From an uncultured Pseudohongiella sp. (lineage in GTDB: Bacteria > Pseudomonadota > Gammaproteobacteria > Pseudomonadales > Pseudohongiellaceae): a DNA stretch of 32,273 bases. The stretch is taken from positions 1 through 32,273 of the forward strand of contig CACBCS010000019.1 in the NCBI GenBank assembly GCA_902537815.1. Reading direction: 5' to 3'. The notes beneath the pieces are model-generated. The model had not been told where the DNA came from, did not search any database, and saw only the letters and a list, made by a program, of their open reading frames with translations. Positions 26,903 to 32,273 of the stretch are shown here, one piece after another. Position numbers and translations under genes: made by a program. Positions within the stretch are counted from its first letter, which is position 1; every line of letters starts with the position of its first letter.

Positions 26903-27604
26903 ATGAGAAATTCATTAGCAACGTTTGTATTTTTGTTGGCCTCTCAGCAGGTGTTCGCGCAACAACCTTTTCAGACTTTTGACATGATTGTCACTGACCC
27001 AGCCGGAGTCGTAGCCGCGTTAGACAAAATGGTGGCCAGCCCCACGGGTCAGCAAAGCTCAGCGAGGGTGATTTTGAATCAATACCTTGCAAACGGTGAG
27101 AGCCTCGCCACCCATCAAATCATTGTCGTTTACCCGACTACAGAAGATATGGATGCCGACTTTTTGCGGAATGCTGTGTCTCCTGACTGGGCTACATTTC
27201 TCGAAGAAATGCAGCAAGCAGCAACCGTTGAGGCGGAAGGTTTGGGTCAGATTCTCGCTATAGGTGGAGATCTTGAAAGTTCAGTCTCGACAGCGCTTGG
27301 CCGTACCAACGTTTACTACCAAATGTCGGTTAGTGATCCAGCGGCCTACGCAAGTGCTTGGAGTGACTTCACGAGTGCCAACGCTGATACTGGAGTGCTT
27401 TCCTACTTATCGTCAGTTCTAGCATTTGGCGCAAACCCAGCGACACATGTAGTGAACAACGTCTATAGCACTCCTGGTGAAGCATTGGCTAATGATCCGA
27501 CTAGCTATGATGGCTGGGACGCGTTTTCGCAGCGTGTTAGTGGAATCAGGAATATAGAGGGCCGTGCAGTTACTACTGTGATAGCCGAGTGGTCGCCTGA
27601 GTAA
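26903..27604 (+). CDS. Secreted two-repeat alpha/beta-barrel-like protein 2
   Basis: The 233-residue product has a signal peptide (about 1-20, ending VFAQ) and two internal repeats: first half DMIVTDPAGVV, VILNQYLANG, ATHQIIVVYP; second half QMSVSDPAAYASAW, YLSSVLAFG, ATHVVNNVYSTP, with WDAFSQRVSGIR near the end. It clearly parallels the gene before it, 55 bases upstream, and the pair is probably one transcript. An open frame extends to 26861, but the ATG at 26903 follows AAGGA by 7 bases and begins the signal peptide. No function can be assigned. Confidence 0.65.
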   Translation: MRNSLATFVFLLASQQVFAQQPFQTFDMIVTDPAGVVAALDKMVASPTGQQSSARVILNQYLANGESLATHQIIVVYPTTEDMDADFLRNAVSPDWATFLEEMQQAATVEAEGLGQILAIGGDLESSVSTALGRTNVYYQMSVSDPAAYASAWSDFTSANADTGVLSYLSSVLAFGANPATHVVNNVYSTPGEALANDPTSYDGWDAFSQRVSGIRNIEGRAVTTVIAEWSPE

Positions 27605-27671
27605 TCGAGGCTATTCATTATTTTTGAGGCAGCTCGCTCTGTGGGCTGCCGCTTTCAAAAGGAGGCTAAAA

Positions 27672-28061
27672 ATGTCAGAAGTAATTGGTACGTTTGAGTT
27701 AGAACATGTGTCTAATACCTACACGGCTGATGAAGATGGTAATGTAACGAACCACACAAATTGGCGGGGAACAGCCGAGAATTATGGTTCCATATTCGGT
27801 ACCTTAACATTCGGCCCGATCGCGCTCGGTGATATGGATGAAAAACTCGAGGGCGGGGAAGTGCGCTGGACTGGACAGGGATTTCTGGAAGACGGCACCG
27901 CAGTAGCAGGAGTCGGTAAGGGCACCTGGAAAAAAGACCCACAAGGTCATGTTTGGCATACTGACGTGGTGACTGAGTTGAACGACGGAACTAAGGTTAG
28001 GGGTAAAGGGATACTTGAGCTAGCAACCCTGAAATTCACAGGAACAAACTACTCCGTTTAG
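27672..28061 (+). CDS. Small Gly-rich all-beta protein, barrel family copy 3
   Basis: From ATG 27672 the product has 129 residues without a signal peptide. It repeats the pattern of the two copies at 24371 and 24793: FELEHVSNTYTADEDG, WRGTAENYGSIFGTL, EVRWTGQGFLEDGT, GVGKGTWKKDPQGH, ELNDGTKVRGKGILEL, closing KFTGTNY. Such a strand-rich Gly pattern suggests a small ligand-binding barrel. AAGGAGG 6 bases before the ATG is an excellent ribosome site and rules out the longer frame starting at 27624. It follows the secreted pair in the same direction. Confidence 0.68.
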   Translation: MSEVIGTFELEHVSNTYTADEDGNVTNHTNWRGTAENYGSIFGTLTFGPIALGDMDEKLEGGEVRWTGQGFLEDGTAVAGVGKGTWKKDPQGHVWHTDVVTELNDGTKVRGKGILELATLKFTGTNYSV

Positions 28062-28145
28062 ATTATAAAAGAATAGCTCAAAACTTGATATTACAGGATC
28101 TCTCGGGTGACGTCCGCGGGGTACACAAAAATTGAGGAAATTGCA

Positions 28146-28697
28146 TTGAGAATAGCGCAAATTAGAAGTCTTTCGGTATTAGTGTTGCTCTTTGGCAGCT
28201 CAGCATTGAATGCAGCTGACAATGTCGTGATTGGTGAGGTAGAGATGCCAGAAGTCGCTTCAAGCCCGGCGTTTGAGCAGATGAAGAAGAAACTTGGTAA
28301 ATGGGAAGGGACTTTAACTCAATCTCTTACCGGTTCTTCTTATGATGTCTCATACGAGTGGAAATTGGTATCTGGCGGTAACACCATCATAGAGACTGCT
28401 ATCGAAGATGGGGTTGAGATGGTTACAACGTATACAGATGAGGATGGCGAATTATTGGTCAAACACTATTGTGCTCTCGGAACGGAACCGGTTTTCTCTG
28501 TAGTAGAGGCTTCCGACGGCGTGGTGGAATTAGCCTTTGATGAGAATCGTTCTCCGCTAAGGCCGCATACACATGATTACGTTGATAGCATGAAGTGGAC
28601 GATGGTTCAGGGCGATGTCGACTCTATGGTTTACGAATATGTTGCTACGTTATCTGGCGAACGATCTTCCAATCGAGCTGAACTAAAGAGGAACTGA
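28146..28697 (+). CDS. Exported DUF1579-like protein
   Basis: From a TTG start the product has 183 residues with a signal peptide (about 1-22, ending ALNAAD). The mature part has LGKWEGTLTQ (DUF1579 proteins open L-x-G-x-W-x-G), YEWKLVSGGNTIIET, MVTTYTDEDGELLVKHYCALG and TMVQG, matching the beta-barrel family DUF1579, some of whose relatives bind haem or lipid. Ligand is unknown. The frame opens at 28107, but GAGGA 7 bases before the TTG at 28146 and the signal peptide both favour 28146. It lies 84 bases after barrel copy 3. Confidence 0.65.
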   Translation: MRIAQIRSLSVLVLLFGSSALNAADNVVIGEVEMPEVASSPAFEQMKKKLGKWEGTLTQSLTGSSYDVSYEWKLVSGGNTIIETAIEDGVEMVTTYTDEDGELLVKHYCALGTEPVFSVVEASDGVVELAFDENRSPLRPHTHDYVDSMKWTMVQGDVDSMVYEYVATLSGERSSNRAELKRN

Positions 28698-28713
28698 CCT
28701 TGCAATTTGTGTT

Positions 28714-28739
28714 GCCCGCACTCTGCAAAGAGCGCGGGC
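28714..28739 (+). terminator. Terminator-like hairpin with GCAA loop
   Basis: GCCCGC (28714-28719) pairs with GCGGGC (28734-28739), and CTCT (28721-28724) with AGAG (28729-28732), around a GCAA tetraloop, with one mismatch. It begins 16 bases after the DUF1579-like gene. The bases that follow (TTCATAGATTTAT) have no continuous T-run. It could serve both this gene and the convergent one at 28810. Confidence 0.5.
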
Positions 28740-28809
28740 TTCATAGATTTATCTGGGGGGCAAACAGTACTATTTTGCCTCATACAACTTCAATTGCTGC
28801 CTTGTCTGA

Positions 28810-29079
28810 TCAAGGCTCAAACGTTTCGTCAAGAACAAAGAGCTCTACACCCCCAGTTATCCTGTCGTTACTCATGGCCTCTGCAGTTGCAGGATCATTA
28901 AAAATACGCATGAACTCATCAGGGTCGCTAGTGTCGAAAACGGCGAGCACTTTGCTTCCCTCTGTTGACCCCATATACGCTACGCTAATCTTTTGTGCTG
29001 AGAATAGGTCGCTGTGAGATTTAAACTCAGTTCTCCAATGTTCGACATCTTCAACTTCTGCTCTAACTGCGATCAACAT
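28810..29079 (-). CDS. Small cytosolic alpha/beta-barrel protein (ABM-like)
   Basis: From ATG 29079 the product has 89 residues: MLIAVRAEVEDVEHWRTEF, AQKISVAYMG, KVLAVFDTSDPDEFMRIF, DPATAEAM, then a closing strand VELFVLDETF. The beta-alpha-beta-beta-alpha-beta order fits the dimeric alpha/beta barrel family (ABM-like), a fold used by monooxygenases and small-molecule-binding proteins. A frame opens at 29211, but GAGGAG about 8-9 bases before ATG 29079 decides the start. Its function is unknown. Gene orientation is opposite to both neighbours. Confidence 0.6.
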   Translation of the reverse strand: MLIAVRAEVEDVEHWRTEFKSHSDLFSAQKISVAYMGSTEGSKVLAVFDTSDPDEFMRIFNDPATAEAMSNDRITGGVELFVLDETFEP

Positions 29080-29249
29080 TATTTGATTCTCCTCAGTAAG
29101 GTTTTGTAACTCTATATTCTCCGGATAGAGTCTGCATGATACAAAAAGATCTTGAGCATAGCTTGAATTAGTAGCTGAGCCAATCCAAGAACATCTGATT
29201 TCGAATATCAAAAACTTAGACCAAAATCAATTTAGCTAAGGAGAAACGC

Positions 29250-29762
29250 ATGGAACAATTAAACTTGGAATCTCTCATAAATCTCGTTGGCGCTGTCGCC
29301 ACCTTGGGCACTTTAGCTTATCTAGCTATGCAAATACGTTTAAGTAATAGGCTTGCAGTTTCCGCTATAGAGCATCAACTAAACACTCGAGTCTACGATC
29401 GAAGGTTTAGCATCGCTAGAGATGACGAGTTTTGCGAATTTTTGTCTCGAGATTGGGATAATGTAAGTTTTTCTCGTGTAGAAAAGACAAAAGTAGCGCA
29501 GTATGTAACTATGCTAATAGTGGATGCACGAGAGGTGTTCTTTCAAGATAAACTTGGATTCGTTTCGCAACATTTGTTACCTGCCAGAATTGATGTTTTG
29601 AAAAAGGGAATAATGGAAAATGAAATATCAAAATCTGTTTGGGCTGCTTATAGGCATCTTGTTGATCCAGATTTTGCCGTATATTTCGAGCGTGAGATCT
29701 ACCCCGATGGCTTGGGCCAGGGATTAGAAGCCGCACACCCACTTAGCAAGGTTGCCAAGTGA
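29250..29762 (+). CDS. Membrane-anchored protein of unknown function, paralogue of the gene at 23769
   Basis: The 170-residue protein has one N-terminal membrane helix (about 10-28, LINLVGAVATLGTLAYLAMQ) and a helical cytosolic or periplasmic domain with LNTRVYDRRF, FCEFLSRDW, VAQYVTMLIVDARE, VLKKGIME and a C-terminal aromatic segment. These line up with the product at 23769. The two copies stand about 5.5 kb apart in the same direction with the small secreted and barrel genes between. AAGGAG precedes the ATG. No known function. Confidence 0.68.
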   Translation: MEQLNLESLINLVGAVATLGTLAYLAMQIRLSNRLAVSAIEHQLNTRVYDRRFSIARDDEFCEFLSRDWDNVSFSRVEKTKVAQYVTMLIVDAREVFFQDKLGFVSQHLLPARIDVLKKGIMENEISKSVWAAYRHLVDPDFAVYFEREIYPDGLGQGLEAAHPLSKVAK

Positions 29763-29932
29763 GCATGTCCAAGATCGGTATACCGGGCTAGTGGTATTAG
29801 AATTGACCGCGCGTTTCAGCTAGCTTTTTTTCGGGTTTTCCGGCTGTCAGTAAAGCCTTTAGCAAGCTCCGTTGATTACACTATGACGAATCTATTTAAT
29901 GAAACAATCTCAGAGATTTAAAGGGGTCCGAT

Positions 29933-30301
29933 GTGGCAGAAGAACAAGCAGTAAGGTCAGTAATCCAAGTTTATTTCGATAGCATGAGCGAGTCTAGCCG
30001 AGAAAAAGTGTGTGAAGCATTTCATCCTTCCGGGAAAGTGACCGGTTATCTGGAGGATGGGCTGCATGAGATGACGAGAGACGAGTTTGCTGATCTTGTG
30101 GCAAGCCTGCAACCATCACCTAATGAGAGCGATCAAAAGTTGCACGCCGAAGTTTTGTCGATCGACATAACGGGCGACACTGCTATTGCCAAAGTTAGGG
30201 ATGAATACTTAGGTATGATGTTCATCGATACGCTGTCCTTTATAAAAGTAGACGATGCTTGGTCGATTTATACTAAATTATTTCATATAGAAAAAATTTA
30301 G
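29933..30301 (+). CDS. SnoaL/NTF2-like small protein
   Basis: The 122-residue protein opens with a helix AVRSVIQVYFDSMSESSREKVCEAFHPSGKVTGY, then an extended sheet, ending FIKVDDAWSIYTKLFHIE. This helix-then-curved-sheet order with W near the end is typical of NTF2-like proteins (SnoaL or lumazine-binding-like subfamilies), small enzymes or ligand-binding proteins. Specific function cannot be inferred. It starts at GTG 29933 after AAGGGG at 29921-29926. The VOC gene follows 70 bases downstream. Confidence 0.65.
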   Translation: MAEEQAVRSVIQVYFDSMSESSREKVCEAFHPSGKVTGYLEDGLHEMTRDEFADLVASLQPSPNESDQKLHAEVLSIDITGDTAIAKVRDEYLGMMFIDTLSFIKVDDAWSIYTKLFHIEKI

Positions 30302-30371
30302 CTGCGTCGTAATGGCTACGCCGTAAAGGTTAAAGACAAGATCATTCAATCTATTTAATTATGGAGAGGTT

Positions 30372-30758
30372 ATGTTTAGTCACATAGTAGTGGGAAGCAA
30401 CGATGCTGCGGCGTCAAAACGTTTCTATGATGCAACACTCACATGTCTAGGATATGGAGAAGGCAATCAAATGGAGTCTGGAAGGACGCTTTACAATTAT
30501 GGAAAGGGAGTATTTTTTGCCTTTACGCCTCCGCTTGACGGGGCGCCTGCAACTGCCGCCAATGGGGGAACGATAAGTTTTAGTGCTCAGAGTACAGAGC
30601 AAGTCGATGCATGGCATGCTGCGGGACTATCAGCTGGTGGTGTTGATTGTGAGGATCCACCGGGTGTTCGAGATTTTGGGGGTGCAAGGATGTATCTCGC
30701 CTATCTCAGGGATCCTACTGGTAATAAATTGGCTGCACTTCACTTGATTTCTGATTGA
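30372..30758 (+). CDS. VOC (glyoxalase/bleomycin-resistance fold) protein
   Basis: The 128-residue protein matches VOC proteins of the glyoxalase/dioxygenase class: HIVVGSNDAAASKRFYDATL at the start (His4 is a metal-ligand position), ISFSAQSTEQVDAWHAA in the middle, and YLAYLRDPTGNKLAAL at the end, where family members usually have a metal-binding Glu; here the position reads KLAAL, so the last ligand may be lost. Likely cytosolic. GGAGAGG seven bases or so before the ATG supports the start. It is the last gene of the accessory block. Confidence 0.78.
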   Translation: MFSHIVVGSNDAAASKRFYDATLTCLGYGEGNQMESGRTLYNYGKGVFFAFTPPLDGAPATAANGGTISFSAQSTEQVDAWHAAGLSAGGVDCEDPPGVRDFGGARMYLAYLRDPTGNKLAALHLISD

Positions 30759-30792
30759 TGTACGAAAATTTTTGGTCAGGCATTGGATTGGG

Positions 30793-30835
30793 CGCTGCAA
30801 CTCAAGCTATTGATGATACTTTGGGGCTTGCAGCG
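30793..30835. repeat. Inverted repeat between the VOC gene and the tRNA-fMet promoter
   Basis: CGCTGCAA (30793-30800) is the exact reverse complement of TTGCAGCG (30828-30835), separated by 27 bases. There is no T-run after it. It sits at the right edge of the accessory block. It could be a weak terminator for the VOC gene or a boundary feature. Confidence 0.4.
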
Positions 30836-30849
30836 TCCTAGTCCGGGCC

Positions 30850-30879
30850 TTGACCTGATGTCTGTGTCCTTCCTATAAT
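30850..30879 (+). promoter_or_regulatory. Strong sigma-70 promoter of tRNA-fMet
   Basis: TTGACC (30850-30855) and a perfect TATAAT (30874-30879) with an 18-base spacer, followed by a GC-rich stretch (GCGGGCCCC) before the start point. A GC-rich discriminator is typical of stable-RNA promoters under stringent control. Confidence 0.8.
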
Positions 30880-30951
30880 GCGGGCCCCTAGCGCTGGGCG
30901 TATTCGATTAAGAGCCGATGCGGTTAGTTCACGGGGATAAGAGAGATCTGG

Positions 30952-31028
<77 letters not shown>

Positions 31029-31188
31029 ACTTTTGGATCCGCTAGACAACGCCTCAGGTAGGCTTGATCCGGCACAATCATAGCTGTCGTGACCCGCTCC
31101 CGGAGCCCAGTCACCGCATGGATTGCGTCGTACAGCGGGACAAACTGCGCACTGGGTCTTGTGAACGCCCGGCCGCGTATCAGTGAAG

Positions 31189-31209
31189 TGGGCCTTGGGC
31201 CCATTTTTT
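31189..31209 (+). terminator. Intrinsic terminator between tRNA-fMet and rimP
   Basis: TGGGCC (31189-31194) and GGCCCA (31198-31203) form a perfect 6-bp stem around TTG, followed by six Ts (31204-31209). It should end most tRNA-fMet transcripts about 60 bases before rimP. A second dyad, CCGGA/TCCGG (31227-31241), follows without a T-run. Confidence 0.85.
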
Positions 31210-31269
31210 GTTTCTGGGGTTCCTGTCCGGAAATGGTCCGGGAGGGAGCCAAGGCTGAGTGGCGGTTAG

Positions 31270-31719
31270 GTGAAGAGTAGCGTCAACCAAGTAGCGCAGC
31301 TGGTAAGTCCGACGGTGGAAGCTTTGGGGCTGCAACTTTGGGGCGTTGAACTTACTTCTCAGGGCAAGTATTCAGTGCTCAGGATCTTCATTGAGCGTGA
31401 AACTGGCGTCACGATAGAGGACTGTGAGCAGGTCAGCCGGCAGGTGAGTGCGATACTTGACGTTGAAGATCCGATTGCCAGCGAATACACGCTTGAAGTG
31501 TCCTCACCGGGAACGGACCGACTGCTGTTTACCGTTGAGCAATTTCAACAGTACTGCGGCGAAGAGGTAGACATCAGGATGCGCTCCCCCCTAGACGGGC
31601 GGAGAAAATTCAAAGGTATTTTGCAAGACGTTGTTAGCGGAGTAGTGCATATAGAAGTAGACGGCAGCTCTTTTGAACTGCCGCATGAAGAGATAGAAAA
31701 AGCGAATATTGTTTACTGA
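31270..31719 (+). CDS. rimP: Ribosome maturation factor RimP
   Basis: Needed for 30S subunit maturation. The 149-residue protein has the family's N-terminal domain (VEALGLQLWGVEL, VLRIFIE, EDCEQVSRQVSAILDVEDPI, YTLEVSSPGTDR) and C-terminal SH3-like domain (KFKGILQDV ... IEKANIVY). It starts with GTG, and an in-frame stop TAG immediately precedes it, so no longer start is possible. The usual ribosome site is weak. nusA follows, as in the conserved rimP-nusA-infB operon. A terminator lies 60 bases upstream, so either read-through or a promoter I cannot see drives it. Confidence 0.95.
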   Translation: MKSSVNQVAQLVSPTVEALGLQLWGVELTSQGKYSVLRIFIERETGVTIEDCEQVSRQVSAILDVEDPIASEYTLEVSSPGTDRLLFTVEQFQQYCGEEVDIRMRSPLDGRRKFKGILQDVVSGVVHIEVDGSSFELPHEEIEKANIVY

Positions 31720-31793
31720 AGCAGGAAGGTTCTGTGAGGCCAGCGGCAGTACAGGGCAATCCGGTCAGTGACGGGTTTGGTGACACGATTATG

Positions 31794-32273
31794 ATGAGTA
31801 AAGAAATATTGATGGTTGCAGACGCCGTCTCGAATGAGAAGGGTGTGTCTCGTGCTGTCATTTTTGAAGCAATTGAATCGGCGTTGGCGTCGGCTACCAA
31901 GAAGTTACACGACAGTGAAGAGATTGACTGCCGGGTATCGGTAGATCGCGATAGCGGTGAGTACGAAACCTTTCGCGTATGGACTGTCGTCGAAGACGAA
32001 GAGTATCTGGAAGGAGCGGCTCAGTTCACGCTGGAGCAGGCCGGTGAAAAAGATCAGAGTCTGGCTATTGGCGATACCTATGAGGAAAAGATCGATAACG
32101 TGGAGTTTGGTCGCATCGCTGCCCAGACAGCCAAACAGGTTATTGTGCAGAAAGTCCGGGAAGCTGAGCGCGAAATCATTATCGGTGATTATCAAGATCG
32201 TGTCGGTGAACTGGTGGCCGGAACCGTCAAGAAAGTGACCCGGGACAGTGTGATTGTCGACCTGGGCAGCAAT
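31794..32273 (+). CDS. nusA: Transcription termination/antitermination factor NusA, N-terminal part
   Basis: The frame is open to the window edge (160 codons). It begins MSKEILMVADAVSNEKGV and continues with IFEAIESALASATKK, IAAQTAKQVIVQKVREAERE and VKKVTRDSVIVDLGSN, the NusA N-terminal RNA-polymerase-binding domain running into the S1 domain. The KH domains lie outside the window. The family start is ATG 31794 (ATG 31791 also possible), but the best ribosome site, AGGAAGG at 31723-31729, stands before an in-frame GTG at 31734 that would add 20 residues not typical of NusA. Confidence 0.95.
   Translation, partial: MSKEILMVADAVSNEKGVSRAVIFEAIESALASATKKLHDSEEIDCRVSVDRDSGEYETFRVWTVVEDEEYLEGAAQFTLEQAGEKDQSLAIGDTYEEKIDNVEFGRIAAQTAKQVIVQKVREAEREIIIGDYQDRVGELVAGTVKKVTRDSVIVDLGSN

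Larger units (their letters stand above)
21085..30849. other. AT-richer accessory block between tRNA-Leu and tRNA-fMet
   Basis: The conserved chromosome has secG-tRNA-Leu and tRNA-fMet-rimP-nusA close together (in E. coli argG and another gene lie between). Here about 9.8 kb of sequence intervenes. It is visibly richer in A and T than the flanks (not computed) and holds 15 mostly small genes on both strands, with locally duplicated families. I found no integrase, transposase, relaxase or repeat of the tRNA-Leu 3' end, so how it arose is open. It may be a hot spot for inserted genes and not a single mobile element. Confidence 0.55.

Noticed and set aside
27628..27650. GGCAGC/GCTGCC dyad before barrel copy 3 as a terminator
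   Set aside because: Loop is 11 bases, stem 6 bp and there is no T-run; it lies just upstream of a strong ribosome site and may only be leader structure.
29787..29831. Possible terminator after the gene at 29250 (GCTAG/CTAGC followed by seven Ts)
   Set aside because: The stem is only 5 bp with a 28-base loop, too weak to call, though the T-run is real.
21085..30849. CRISPR array, toxin-antitoxin pair or restriction-modification system in the accessory block
   Set aside because: No regularly spaced repeats, no nuclease, methyltransferase or toxin motifs were recognised. The two 170-residue paralogues are not adjacent partners.
21001..30951. Classical tRNA-integrated genomic island
   Set aside because: I looked for an integrase gene near tRNA-Leu and for a second copy of the tRNA 3' end up to tRNA-fMet; neither was seen.

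Overview
The window reads as a chromosomal segment of a free-living, probably marine, gammaproteobacterium. The order mrcA / aroK-aroB-damX / hemE-folK and dapB-carA-carB-greA / yhbY / rlmE-ftsH-folP-tpiA-secG-tRNA-Leu ... tRNA-fMet-rimP-nusA is the conserved gammaproteobacterial arrangement, and the proteins match that group closely. No genus can be named from sequence alone.

Region by region. 1-5.5 kb: the 5' end of mrcA (PBP1A) on the minus strand, then shikimate genes aroK and aroB, the SPOR/AAA protein DamX, then hemE and folK. The pilMNOPQ operon that normally lies between mrcA and aroK is absent; a short reading frame resembling the PilQ tail may be its scar. 5.5-7.7 kb: a decayed zone with a barrel-only TonB-dependent receptor fragment and a comF pseudogene carrying a frameshift and an in-frame stop. 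7.7-20.9 kb: housekeeping genes, namely a ~600-residue acyl-CoA dehydrogenase, dapB, carAB behind a leader with an intrinsic terminator, greA, yhbY, rlmE, ftsH, folP, tpiA and secG. The glmM gene usually found between folP and tpiA is missing.

21.0-30.85 kb: between tRNA-Leu(GAG) and tRNA-fMet lies a visibly AT-richer accessory block of 15 genes. After a short RhlE-type helicase come small genes on both strands. They include a DoxX-like membrane protein, two paralogous membrane-anchored proteins, three paralogous Gly-rich all-beta proteins, several predicted secreted or cytosolic alpha/beta-barrel proteins (two of them internally duplicated), and DUF1579-like, SnoaL-like and VOC-fold proteins. 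No integrase, transposase or tRNA-end repeat was seen. This is the most novel part of the window: nearly every gene has a small ligand-binding type of fold, and several families are locally duplicated.

30.85-32.27 kb: the backbone resumes with a strong promoter, initiator tRNA, an intrinsic terminator, rimP and the 5' part of nusA. GC statements are by eye, and family assignments come from recognised motifs without any database search.
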